From Baffinella frigidus (lineage: Eukaryota > Cryptophyceae > Cryptomonadales > Baffinellaceae), in contig MU646332.1 of the NCBI GenBank assembly GCA_026770585.1, forward strand, positions 1,157,888 to 1,171,949: 14,062 bases of DNA, written 5' to 3'. A program made the position numbers and the translations under genes. The notes beneath the pieces were generated by a model that had not been told where the DNA came from, did no database searches, and was given only the letters and a program-made list of their open reading frames with translations. Below are positions 1 through 6,820 of this stretch, in pieces (position 1 is the stretch's first letter; every line of letters begins with the position of its first letter).

Positions 1-345
1 CTGCCTGCCTGCCTACCTACCTACCTACCTACCTACCTACCTACCTACCTACCTACCTACCTACCTACCTACCTACCTACCTACCTACCTACCTACCCAC
101 CTACCTGCCTACCTGCCTACCTTCCTACCTTCTACCTACCTACCTGCCTACCTGCCTAGCTAGCTAGCTAGCTACCTACAGTCCTACCTACCTACCTACC
201 TACCTCCCTACCTACCTACCTACCTTCCTACCCACCTACCTGCCTACCTCCTACCCACCCACCCACCTGCCTGCCTGCCTTCCTTCCTTCCTGCCCACCT
301 GCCTGACTGCCGTCCTACCTACCTACCTACCCGACCACCTGCCTA
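1..345. repeat. ACCT/CCTG tetranucleotide microsatellite
   Basis: Nearly uninterrupted CCTA/CCTG tetranucleotide repeat with short interruptions (for example TAGC units near 156-175 and CCCA units near 250-270). No coding signal. The window edge cuts the tract. Confidence 0.95.
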
Positions 346-424
346 CACACGCCGCCTCTTCGCGTCCCCCTCAGCGCCCTGCCGCCCACCTTCCCGAAGC
401 CTTTTCGGGCGCCTCGCCGCTAGC
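346..424. other. short GC-rich unique stretch, possible acceptor
   Basis: A GC-rich segment between two repeat tracts. A CCCCCTCAG acceptor-like site lies near 366-374, followed by about 45 nt open in one frame. It could be a remnant or a small upstream exon of the DHHC gene, but no family motif is visible, so it is not called as coding. Confidence 0.2.
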
Positions 425-640
425 CTCCGGCGTAGGTGGTGGGGTAGGGTAGGGGAGGGGAGGCTAGGGTAGGGTAGAGTAGGGCAGGGTAGGGTAGGGT
501 GTAGGGTGTAAAGTGTAGGGTGCAGGGTGTGGGGTGTAGGGTTCAGGGTCTAGGGGTTGGGTTTTAGGGGTTGGGTTTTAGGTGTTAAGGTTTAGGGGTT
601 GGGGGTTAGAGGTTAGGGTGTAGGAGTTAGGTGTTGGGCG
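425..640 (+). repeat. degenerate TAGGG/TTTAGGG telomere-like array (G-rich on + strand)
   Basis: Repeated GTAGGG, GTAGGGT and TTAGGGGTTGGG motifs. It drifts from pure TAGGG to TTTAGGGG-like units toward its right end. Runs of three or more G at short spacing make G-quadruplex formation plausible. This array is G-rich on the + strand, whereas the other telomere-like arrays of the window are C-rich. Confidence 0.85.
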
Positions 641-719
641 TTTACTAATCCGAGCAGGATTTGTACGTGGGTCAGTTCGGATCAGTCAAGAGGGCTCGCA
701 CACGGAAACAGCGAGTCCA

Positions 720-1400
720 GGTAGCAGCTCGGAAACAGCAAGTCCTCGCAGTGAAACACCCAGTCCACTTGGTGGAATCAGCGAATCCACGTAGCAGCTA
801 TCTGATAGAGACGTTTACTAACACCACCACGGCCGCCATGTTCGCAGAGGACCACATCGGACGAAGCAGCTGTAGGAAGAGTCCACTTAGTGGAAACAGC
901 AAATCCACGTAGCAGCTCTGTTCGAGAGACGTTTGTTTATAATAATAAAATGGCCGCCATGTTCGCCGTGGACCACGGCGGCCGAAGCAGCTGCAAGAAG
1001 TATCCACTTGGTGGAAACAGCAAATCCACGTAGCAGCTCTCAGAAAGAGACATCAATTAATAATAATAAAACGGCCGCCATGTTTGCAGATGACCACAGC
1101 GGGCGGAGCAGCTGCAAGAAATGCGGGGCATCTCGCCACCCCCGCGCCCATCCACTTAGTGGAAACGAATCCCCGCAGCCGCTCTTTGCGAGAGACGGTG
1201 ATTACATATAGCACTAACACGGCCTCCATGTTCGCAGAGGACCACCCCGGGCGGAGCAGCTGTAGGAAGTGTCCACTTAGTGGAAACAGCGAACCCCTGC
1301 AGCAGTTCTCATCGACAGACGTTTATGAATAATGATAAAACGGCCGCCATGTTCGCAGAGGACCACGCCGGACGAAGCAGCTGCAAGAAGTGCGGGGCAT
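720..1400 (+). repeat. five copies of a ~121-bp unit carrying the DHHC exon-1 edge
   Basis: Five copies of the segment GCCGCCATGTTCGCAGAGG (slightly varied) have their ATG at 838, 959, 1080, 1228 and 1349, so spacings are 121, 121, 148 and 121. The 148 spacing arises because copy 3 carries 27 nt more of the exon (through the codons for CGASRHPRAH). Each unit also has the small palindrome CCACT-T-AGTGG, an ATCCACGTAGCAGC segment, a GAGAGACGTTT-like segment and an AT-rich AATAATAAAA run before the ATG. Copies 1 to 4 hit in-frame stops soon after the exon fragment. Only copy 5 continues into the full DHHC domain. Shorter fragments of the unit lie at 690-780. Confidence 0.9.
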
Positions 1401-1597
1401 CGCGCCCCCCCCGCGCGCATCACTGCTCGACGTGCAACCGCTGCGTGCTCCGCATGGACCACCACTGCCCCTTCACCAACTGCTGCGTCGGGCTGTTCAA
1501 CGAGCGGTGGTTCGTCGGGTGGCTCGCGTGTGTCTGGGCCGGGACGCTGTACGGGTGCTCCGTCGCGTTCCCCCCCTTCGCGACGTGCGTCGTGCAG
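1349..1597 (+). CDS. DHHC gene, exon 1 (or first visible exon)
   Basis: Encodes MFAEDHAGRSSCKKCGAS through FATCVVQ, including the whole zinc-binding/catalytic DHHC cysteine-rich region. It ends GTGCAG before gtacct at 1598. The left border is uncertain: a start at ATG 1349, or acceptors at about 1358 (TTCGCAG) or 1380 (GAAGCAG). Confidence 0.8.
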
Positions 1598-4384
1598 GTA
1601 CCTCACCTCAGATTCCCGACCACTAACCCTCCAGGCGGACTAAATCGTGGATGTTCGACCTTTTGTGCAAAATACTTTGAAAACTCCCAAACCCTGCTCT
1701 GTGTGGGTCGTTAGGACTTTTAACCTTGCATTGTTTTTGTCACCGACCCCAGATCTGGGGTCCCTGCAATGGTGAAATGGCTCCAGGAATTTGGTGATTT
1801 GGTCGCACCGTGAGGGTTGGTGTTGCAACTCGCCTAGCGTATCACCCGAAAAGCAGTGAGAATTCCTGGGCCTGATTCGTCCTGGTCCACTTAGCAGCCA
1901 CCGGGGCCTCCGATGATGCGTCCATCTACACGATTTTTGTACAAATTGCACTTCATTTCAGGGTGAGGTGCTTGACCCCCTCCCCCGGAAATCCGCGGGG
2001 AAATGCCCACGGTGGCTGCTACGTGGATTACACCAATGTCCCCTACAGCCGTGCATTGAGTATACCAATGTCCCTTACAGTCGTGTATTTAGTATACTAA
2101 TGTCCCTTACAGCCGTGTGTCACGTGACAGGGCGTGCTCTCCGGCGTCGATTCCCCAACCCTCTCGTGGAAATGAATTTATTGAAAGGATTAAGAGGAAC
2201 ACCTCTTTAGCTTTACCCGTGTTTTGTATTAAGTCTGGAAATGTCGCGATGGGCGGCCTCACGTGGCACCTTCTGACGCCAGGAGGTGGAGTGAGAATCC
2301 ATCCGGAAAATGCTCGTATGAGCGGCCGACACGTGGTACAGTAAGTGTCACAATGCGTGGCATGTGCGGCGCTGACGCTGATTGTTTGGCAATAAATCAT
2401 CAATCTCTCCGACTGTAGGGGGTGCTCTCCGGCGTCGATTCCCGAACCCCTCTGAAGCTGTCGCGATGCGCGGCCTCACGGGGTACCTTGTAATAATCTG
2501 CACGCGACAAGACCCACGACCCTACGGTAGGCAATCCGTAGGGACGTAGAGGGGTTCCTACGGATGAGGTCACGGGAAATGGCTTAAATCCCTTTGTCGC
2601 TACTGCAGGGCGTGCTCTCCGGCGTCGACTCCCTAACCCCCCTCGAGCTGTCGCGATGCGCGGTGCTCGAACACGCGTGTTTCGTGTTCCTTCCCGCGCT
2701 CGGGCTCTTCCTGTTCCTCTCCGTGCTGCTTACATGGCACCTTCTGCTCATGATCTCCAACCAGGTGCTTTCCCTCCCACTTGGCTTTCACATCCACTTA
2801 GCAGGCGCCGAGTTCCTTCCCCCCCGGATATCCGGGGGAAACGCGGTTATAATTCCACTGCAATAGATAAGATTTTAGTACAAATCGTTTAGATGGACTG
2901 TATCCGTGAAGCCCCCGGTGGCTGCTAAATGGACGGGGATGTCTGGGTTACAAGCAGCCAGTACATAAGACCCCGGAACCCGGAACCCGGAACCCGGAAC
3001 CCTGAACTCTGAACCCTAAACCCTGAACCCTGAACCCTGAACCCTGAACCCTGCACCCTGATCCCTGAACCCTGACACTGCACCCTGATCCTGAACCCTG
3101 AACCCTGAATCCTCAACCCTGAACCCTGCAACCTAAAACCGGATCCTTGAACCCTAAACCCTAAACCCTGAACCCTGAACCCTGATCCCTACAACCTGAA
3201 ACCGGAACCCTGAACCCTGAACCCTGAACCATAATCCCTACAACCTGAAACCGGAACCCTGAACCCTGAACCCTGAACCCTGAACCCTGAACCCTGGACC
3301 CTGAACCCTGCACCCTGAACCCTGAACCCTGCACACTGCACACTGAACCCTGAACCTTGAACCCTGAACCCTGATCCTGAACCCTGAACCCTGAACTCTG
3401 AACTCTGAACCCTGCAACCTGAACCCTGCACCCTGAACCCTAAACCCTAAACCCTAAACCCTGCACCCTGCACCCTGAACCCTGAACCCTGCAACCTGAA
3501 CCCTGAACCCTAAACCTAAACCCGGAACCCTGAACCCTAAACCCTAAACCCGGAACCCGGAACCCTGAACTCTAAATCCTGAACCCTGAACCCTCAACCC
3601 TCAACCCTCAACCTCGCACCCTAACATCCTCTCGCACTTGACTTCTCTCCGCGAGTCTGTCCTCTCATTCTCGTCTCAGAAAAGCCTTTCTAAAAAGGGT
3701 TTCTTTTCAACGACATTTACTGCACACACGCTTTACTATTTCGAGTATCCCTTCAGTGGCGAGTAGGCTCATACGCCCTACCGTAGGGCCCTAGGACCTG
3801 CCTAGGACCTGTAGGGAATCCTTCAAGACCCCCTCGCCACTTGAGGGATAAGATCAAATTGTGTGGTAAATTCCGTTGACAGAACCCATTCTAGAAAAGC
3901 TTTATGTGAGATTAGTTCTTTGTCACGCAGCACGTTGTGACAGTAGCTTCAGCTGGAAATCACAACACCTTGATCCGATGGCGGCATGCAACAACGCACG
4001 TTCCTGAACTCGCCGAATGAGCTTCACCGCATGCTCGCGTGAATTCGACACACACATTTATGAGGCCATGCAATCTAAACCGTGTTGTTGCCATCGTGGG
4101 GTGAATTTTGTCCTATGTTAAAGCTATGTCGACGCTAAAATAGCAAAATCTGACAAAATCTACCCTTAAGATAGCATAAAAGGCGGTTTAAATTGCATGG
4201 CCTCGGACACCAAAATGTGTTTCCCCTTTGGCAGACGACAATAGAGTTCTTCCGCTTCCGGCTGGAACCGTTTCTAGAAAGGAAGAGCGCGGACAAGGCC
4301 AACGCCTTGCCGAGCTACTCTACGGGATCTTTCTTAGGAAACGTCAAGGAGGTGCTATTTCCTGTTGCGCCGCGGGATGAGTGA
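1349..4384 (+). CDS. DHHC-type palmitoyltransferase (protein S-acyltransferase), 3 visible exons
   Basis: Membrane enzyme predicted to transfer palmitate from acyl-CoA to cysteines of target proteins, usually at ER, Golgi or plasma membrane. Joining 1349-1597, 2609-2764 and 4235-4384 (phase 0 at both junctions) gives about 184 residues. Order: cysteine-rich domain with CKKC, RPPRAHHCSTC and the catalytic DHHC (DHHCPF, where the family usually has DHHCPW), then NCCVGLFNERWF; two hydrophobic segments (about residues 54-78 and 105-134); TTIEF, matching the family TTxE motif; and a C-terminal GSFLGNVKEVLFP, like the conserved PaCCT-type tail. Typical members have two membrane segments before the DHHC domain, and these are absent here. 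Either the gene continues upstream of the window or the ATG at 1349 starts a short form. The ATG has an excellent GCCGCCATG context, but it also lies in a repeated unit containing acceptor-like TTCGCAG and GAAGCAG sites. Function is firm; the 5' end is not. Confidence 0.85.
1884..2036. mobile_element. MITE-like element, family A, copy 1
   Basis: The left end CCACTTAGCAGCCACCGGGG pairs with the right end, whose reverse complement reads ATCCACGTAGCAGCCACCG, so the element has terminal inverted repeats of about 20 bp. It is about 150 bp with no coding capacity. Its reverse complement aligns along its length with the element at 2790-2938, sharing CCGGGGGA, GTACAAA, GTAGATGGAC-like and CGGTGGCTGCTAA blocks. 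The same family is thus inserted in both introns of this gene in opposite orientation. Confidence 0.75.
2032..2127 (+). repeat. 32-bp tandem repeat, 3 copies
   Basis: Three copies starting at 2032, 2064 and 2096 of ACCAATGTCCCTTACAGCCG followed by TGTATTTAGTAT. Each contains CCCTTACAG or CCCCTACAG, an acceptor-like string. The third copy runs into the first decoy copy of exon 2. Confidence 0.9.
2131..2275 (+). pseudogene. decoy copy 1 of DHHC exon 2 start
   Basis: After GTGACAG comes GGCGTGCTCTCCGGCGTCGA, matching the true exon-2 start at 2609. It then diverges, and a further segment at about 2242-2273 (TGTCGCGATGGGCGGCCTCA) resembles the next part of decoy copy 2. No frame continues through the membrane segment, so this is a fragment and not an exon. 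Confidence 0.7.
2419..2491 (+). pseudogene. decoy copy 2 of DHHC exon 2 start
   Basis: After CTGTAG comes GGGGTGCTCTCCGGCGTCGA, then CGAACCCCTCTGAAGCTGTC and GCGATGCGCGG. This matches about 50 nt of true exon 2 before diverging. The reading frame is broken relative to exon 2. Confidence 0.75.
2504..2600. mobile_element. family D element, copy 1
   Basis: Bounded by GCGACAA on the left and TTGTCGC on the right (a short inverted repeat). The interior has ACCCTACGGTAGG and CCTACGGAT blocks that recur at 5887-5960. It lies directly before the acceptor of DHHC exon 2. Confidence 0.55.
2609..2764 (+). CDS. DHHC gene, exon 2
   Basis: 52 codons, phase 0 on both sides, between CTACTGCAG and a gtgctt donor. 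Encodes GVLSGVDSLTPLELSRCAVL followed by a long hydrophobic stretch that includes FLPALGLFLFLSVLL and ends MISNQ. This is the expected last membrane segment, just ahead of the TTxE motif in exon 3. Confidence 0.88.
2790..2938. mobile_element. MITE-like element, family A, copy 2
   Basis: The left end TCCACTTAGCAGGCGCC pairs with a right end whose reverse complement reads GTCCATTTAGCAGCCACCG. The interior matches copy 1 in reverse orientation (GATATCCGGGGGA, GTACAAATCG, TAGATGGAC). About 149 bp, no coding capacity. Confidence 0.75.
2971..3625 (+). repeat. telomere-like minisatellite (CCCTGAA/CCCTAAA)
   Basis: About 650 bp of 7-bp units, mostly CCCTGAA with CCCTAAA, CCCGGAA, CCCTGCA and CCCTCAA variants. 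Longer internal periods also occur, for example two copies of CCCTACAACCTGAAACCGGA near 3186 and 3235. It sits wholly within DHHC intron 2. Confidence 0.92.
3746..3850. mobile_element. MITE-like element, family B, copy 1
   Basis: Starts TATCCCTTCAGTGGCGAG and ends CTCGCCACTTGAGGGATA, a near-perfect 18-bp terminal inverted repeat. The outer TA dinucleotides are consistent with a TA target duplication. The interior carries ATACGCCCTACCGTAGGGCC and CCTAGGACCTG repeats shared by the other copies. 105 bp, non-coding. Confidence 0.85.
4235..4384 (+). CDS. DHHC gene, exon 3 (terminal)
   Basis: Joined to exon 2 it reads ISNQTTIEFFRFRLEP, placing the family TTxE motif exactly across the splice. It ends GSFLGNVKEVLFPVAPRDE and TGA at 4382. 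The short basic tail after the last membrane segment fits the cytosolic C terminus of a small DHHC enzyme. Confidence 0.85.
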   Translation, partial: TTIEFFRFRLEPFLERKSADKANALPSYSTGSFLGNVKEVLFPVAPRDE

Positions 4385-4581
4385 GGTGCGCGGGGGGCGG
4401 GGGTGAATGAAGTTACGTTGCTGGTTCCTTCCGTGGGCTGGGAATGTCGCTGCTGGCCATTCACGGGCAGAAAGGAGTCACGCGTCCGAGCACATCACAG
4501 CCTGCAGGAAGTAGAATGTGAGGACCTAGGCCTGCTAAGCTAGGACCAGCCCGTCTTGGGATGGCATTGGAGCCATTGCTC
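4385..4581. other. presumed 3' flank of the DHHC gene
   Basis: Unique sequence after the DHHC stop, with no motif recognised. No clear AATAAA-type signal. Confidence 0.4.
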
Positions 4582-4685
4582 TATCCCCTAAGTGGAAAGT
4601 AGGCTCATACACCCTGCGGTAGGGTCCTGGGATCTGCCTAGGGCGACTTAGGGTGAATATTCCCCCTATGGTCACTTACGGGATA
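4582..4685. mobile_element. MITE-like element, family B, copy 2
   Basis: Left end TATCCCCTAAGTGGAAAG, right end GGTCACTTACGGGATA. The interior AGTAGGCTCATACACCCTGC matches copy 1. Its GGTGAATATTCCCCC segment resembles copy 4. Confidence 0.8.
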
Positions 4686-4804
4686 CGGGCAGATGTCTCT
4701 TGGAATACATCATCGGAACTCAGCCAGAAGCCCTCTTGGTCGGGTCAGGAGAATTGAGTGCGCGAGGAAGACAGGGGCTGGGGTGGATCAACGCAGATGT
4801 GCAG

Positions 4805-4847
4805 GGACATCCAGGCTGTCCATAAGAACACCCGTGGTCGAGCCTCG
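4805..4847 (+). other. possible orphan exon or exon fragment
   Basis: 43 nt lie between CAGATGTGCAG and a strong donor TCG|gtaagt. GTGGTCGAG near its end resembles CTGGTCGAG at the end of EF-hand exon 1 (7943-7951). With the misplaced exon-2 edge at 5031-5103 this could be a remnant of an EF-hand paralogue. Too short to name. Confidence 0.25.
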
Positions 4848-4896
4848 GTAAGTGACGAGGTAAAAATCCGGTCTGTGTTCTTCAGTTCTGGTTTCT

Positions 4897-5006
4897 TATC
4901 CCTTCCCTTAAACGGTGAGTAGGCTCATACGCCCTACCGTAGGGGCCTAGGACCTGCCTAGGACCTCTTGGCGGTCAATTTTGACCCTCTCACCATTTCA
5001 GGGATA
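4897..5006. mobile_element. MITE-like element, family B, copy 3
   Basis: Left end TATCCCTTCCCTTAAACGGT with a small internal duplication, right end TCTCACCATTTCAGGGATA. The interior CTCATACGCCCTACCGTAGG and CCTAGGACCTCTTGGCGG matches copies 1 and 5. Confidence 0.82.
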
Positions 5007-5030
5007 GCCCAGATACCCCTGTATCTGGGC

Positions 5031-5103
5031 ACAGCGAGGTGCGCACCGCGTTTTTTTACTGCGGGGGGTCCACATGGTGGAACTCCGTGCAGGCAATCTA
5101 CAT
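5031..5103 (+). pseudogene. misplaced copy of the EF-hand exon-2 acceptor region
   Basis: GAGGTGCGCACCGCG through CATGGTGGAACTCCGTGCAG and GCAATCTACAT matches 8070-8133, the intron end and first codons of EF-hand exon 2. In the last 32 nt about 28 positions agree. Past the family C element, GGCGGAGACATGTTT continues the match to exon 2 (CGCGGAGATCAAATT). The reconstructed start reads AIYMAETCF against AFYIAEIKF. It is a displaced fragment 3 kb upstream of the gene, interrupted by a transposable element. Confidence 0.6.
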
Positions 5104-5212
5104 GGGTACCTCGCTCATAAGAAACAGCCTCCCCCTAGGACCCTACAGTAGGCCTATGCATAGGGCCCTATGATGGTCCTAGGGACGGGGGCGGCTGCGA
5201 GGTACCCCTGTA
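5099..5212. mobile_element. MITE-like element, family C, copy 1
   Basis: Left end TACATGGGTACCTCGCTCAT, right end GCGAGGTACCCCTGTA, so terminal inverted repeats are about 17 bp. Interior CCCCCTAGGACCCTACAGTA and TAGGGCCCTATGATGGTCCT. It appears to have split the exon-2-like copy between CTACAT and GGCGGAGA. Confidence 0.8.
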
Positions 5213-5266
5213 AATGGCGGAGACATGTTTCCTGTCCCCGAGGAGCTCGAAGAGTTTGGGGATGAG

Positions 5267-5416
5267 TACAGGGGTACCTCGCTCATAATAACCCCCCCCC
5301 ACCTCTAGGACCACCATAGGGTGTGAACGCTGCCCAGGGCCACATAGGGCCCTGGGCATAGACCTACTGTAGGTTCCTAGGGGGCGGCGCTCTCTTATGA
5401 GCGAGGTACCCCAGTA
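5267..5416. mobile_element. MITE-like element, family C, copy 2
   Basis: Left end TACAGGGGTACCTCGCTCAT, right end CTTATGAGCGAGGTACCCCA then GTA. The interior contains CTAGGACCACCATAGGG, CCCAGGGCCACATAGGGCCC and CTACTGTAGGTTCCTAGGGG, a further nested palindrome. 150 bp. Confidence 0.8.
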
Positions 5417-5575
5417 GGGGAGGGATCGTTGAGGGGAGGATTAACTCTGGGTCTAATGCAGGACCGCACACCGACCGAGTTGAGCGCGTGCCTGGATTGT
5501 ACTGCTTTCTCTGCGGGCCTTGAATGTAAGGACCGAGCGGGACCGGTTCATGAGTTTTAAGACGACAGCTGTCTA

Positions 5576-5784
5576 GAAGCAAGTCCGTGATGTGAGTAGA
5601 AGCCAGTCCTTGATGTGAGCCCTGAACAGGATTAATAAATAAGGCCAGCGTTTTCGTGAGTCCCTGAACAATTAAGGAACGGAAGGCGGGCGTTTCCACG
5701 GAGTTCCTTAACAATTCATGAGCGGTAGACGGGCGTTTTTACTAAGTTCCTTCATAATTCAGGAACGGAGGGCGGGCGTTTCCA
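5576..5784 (+). repeat. tandem repeats of 23 bp (2 copies) and ~43 bp (4 copies)
   Basis: Two copies of GAAGCAAGTCCGTGATGTGA precede four units of about 43 bp starting near 5615, 5656, 5699 and 5742. Each has AGTTCCTTAACAATTCA-like and GGCGGGCGTTTCC-like parts. No coding potential recognised. Confidence 0.8.
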
Positions 5785-5886
5785 GATTCCCCATGAGCAA
5801 CGTACCCATGTGATCTTGATCGTTCACGTTTCCCGGATTTGTACAACCACACAGCGGACTTCGAAGGGATTTCGAATAACCCCTAA

Positions 5887-5960
5887 GCGACAAGACCTAA
5901 GACCCTACGAGAGGCAAGCCGTAGGGTTGTTCCTACGGATACGGCAACGTAAAGGTGGCC
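5887..5960. mobile_element. family D element, copy 2 (partial)
   Basis: GCGACAAGACCTAAGACCCTACG, GGCAAGCCGTAGGG and TTCCTACGGAT match the element at 2504-2600 in the same order. The right terminal TTGTCGC is not found, so it is truncated or diverged. Confidence 0.5.
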
Positions 5961-5995
5961 CGATTTGGGCCGAAAATCTCTGCGTAGCCCGCTGC

Positions 5996-6118
5996 GTGGT
6001 GGGTGCATCGGTCCCATCTGATTTGTACCAGGGGGTTTCGGCTCTCAACGATCATTGAGAGCGACCCCCCCCCCCCTGGTACACTGAAATCCGTGAGATT
6101 TAGTCAACCCTCTGGTAC
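5996..6118. mobile_element. family E hairpin element, copy 1
   Basis: GCATCGGTCCCATCTGATTTG followed by a long inverted repeat: GTACCAGGGGG (6025-6035) pairs with CCCCCTGGTAC (6072-6082), and inside it GCTCTCAA pairs with TTGAGAGC around a 6-nt loop. Related sequences without the full hairpin lie at 8557-8640 and 8714-8778. Confidence 0.6.
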
Positions 6119-6199
6119 TAAGACAAGAACACGCAGGCCCAAAACCCGGTGCGGGTTCCCAAGTTCTGGGTTCTTGTAACCAAGATACATGTATCCCTG

Positions 6200-6447
6200 T
6201 ACAGGGGTACCTCACTCATAAGAAACCGCCTCCTTCTAGGACCCTACAGTAGGCCCACAGGGGTACCTCACTCATAAGAAACAGTACCCCCCTAGGACCC
6301 TACAGTAGGACCCTGCCTAGGGTCATATGGTGGTCCTAGCTAGGGGGGGTGCGGTTTCTTATGAGCGAGGCACCCCTGTATGTCTAGGGCCCTAAGGTGT
6401 TCCTAGCTAGGGGGTGGGCGGTTTCTTATGAGCGAGGAACTCCTGTA
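6200..6447. mobile_element. nested pair of family C elements (copies 3 and 4)
   Basis: An outer element starts TACAGGGGTACCTCACTCAT at 6200 and ends ATGAGCGAGGAACTCCTGTA at 6447. A complete inner element lies at 6256-6380 (CACAGGGGTACCTCACTCAT to GCGAGGCACCCCTGTA). The order left half, complete element, right half is what one insertion into an older copy would leave. Confidence 0.8.
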
Positions 6448-6554
6448 GGGGGGGTGTAAAAAAAGACTTCAGGGCCAGCGTCCCCTGTAACGACATTTAT
6501 TTCGAAAGGGGGGTTCGCTACGCGTGAAGGCCAGCGGAGGAAGACAGGAATCGC

Positions 6555-6620
6555 TTAAGGATTCTCTCGGGACGCGGCCCCCCTCGCGGGGTTTGTGCCG
6601 ACGCCCGTCACAGTGTCTCC
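6555..6620 (-). promoter_or_regulatory. candidate SECIS element in the selenoprotein T 3' UTR
   Basis: On the - strand, about 45-50 nt past the stop, the order is TGTGAC, a stem side GGGCGTCGGC, an unpaired ACAAA, a small hairpin CCCC-GCGA-GGGG, the other stem side GCCGCGTCCC, then GAGAG. TGA (6610-6608) and GA (6568-6567) are placed to form the non-Watson-Crick quartet. There are 13 nt between the TGA and the apical AAA, and the extra apical mini-stem fits a type II SECIS. Helix II has roughly 10 pairs with small bulges. The basal helix is weak by eye. Confidence 0.6.
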
Positions 6621-6664
6621 CCCGCCGAGCCCCCCGCGCGCAGCGAGGCAGCCAGCGGCGCGCC

Positions 6665-6820
6665 TTAGGCGCCGAGCGCGGCAGTCTTGAGCGCGGCGTC
6701 GGTCAGCGCGGGGTTGTGCTCGAGGATGAGGCGCACCAAGGCGTTGATCTCCGGGAGCACGCCCGTCTCCTGCTTCGAGTGCAGCAGCTCGCCGCCGAGG
6801 TACACCTCGAACGCCCCGGT
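6665..6820 (-). CDS. SELENOT: selenoprotein T exon 3 (terminal)
   Basis: Starts after CACCCGGCAG with ACC GGG GCG (TGAFEVYLGG). 51 codons plus TAA at 6667-6665. It contains the conserved SKQETGVLPEINALVRLI block. Confidence 0.9.
   Translation of the reverse strand, partial: TGAFEVYLGGELLHSKQETGVLPEINALVRLILEHNPALTDAALKTAALGA

Larger units (their letters stand above)
1598..2608 (+). other. DHHC intron 1 (with element A, 32-bp repeats, decoy exon-2 copies, element D)
   Basis: GT-AG intron of 1011 bp. In order it holds unique sequence to about 1883, an inverted-repeat element (family A), three 32-bp tandem repeats, two partial copies of the start of exon 2, and a family D element that ends just before the true acceptor CTACTGCAG. 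Confidence 0.8.
2765..4234 (+). other. DHHC intron 2 (family A element, telomere-like array, family B element)
   Basis: GT-AG intron of 1470 bp ending CCCCTTTGGCAG. Contents: element A (2790-2938), a telomere-like minisatellite (2971-3625), unique sequence, element B (3746-3850), then about 380 bp of unique sequence in which I recognise nothing. Confidence 0.8.

Noticed and set aside
1-640. True chromosome end
   Set aside because: The TAGGG-like array is degenerate, internal and short, and genes lie on one side with a different microsatellite on the other. It is an interstitial repeat.
720-1400. CRISPR-like array because of regular spacing
   Set aside because: The unit is 121 bp, fully repeated without unique spacers, and contains exon sequence of a eukaryotic gene.
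2925-3431. Frames with Gly-Ser-Gly-Phe-Arg-Val repeats on the - strand
   Set aside because: Direct translation of the 7-bp telomere-like array. No start context or family match.
5168-5714. Open frames on the - strand, including a protein-like stretch ending VSAIY
   Set aside because: A stretch of about 20 residues between two family C elements looked plausible, but no family motif was seen and the + strand alignment to EF-hand exon 2 explains part of it.
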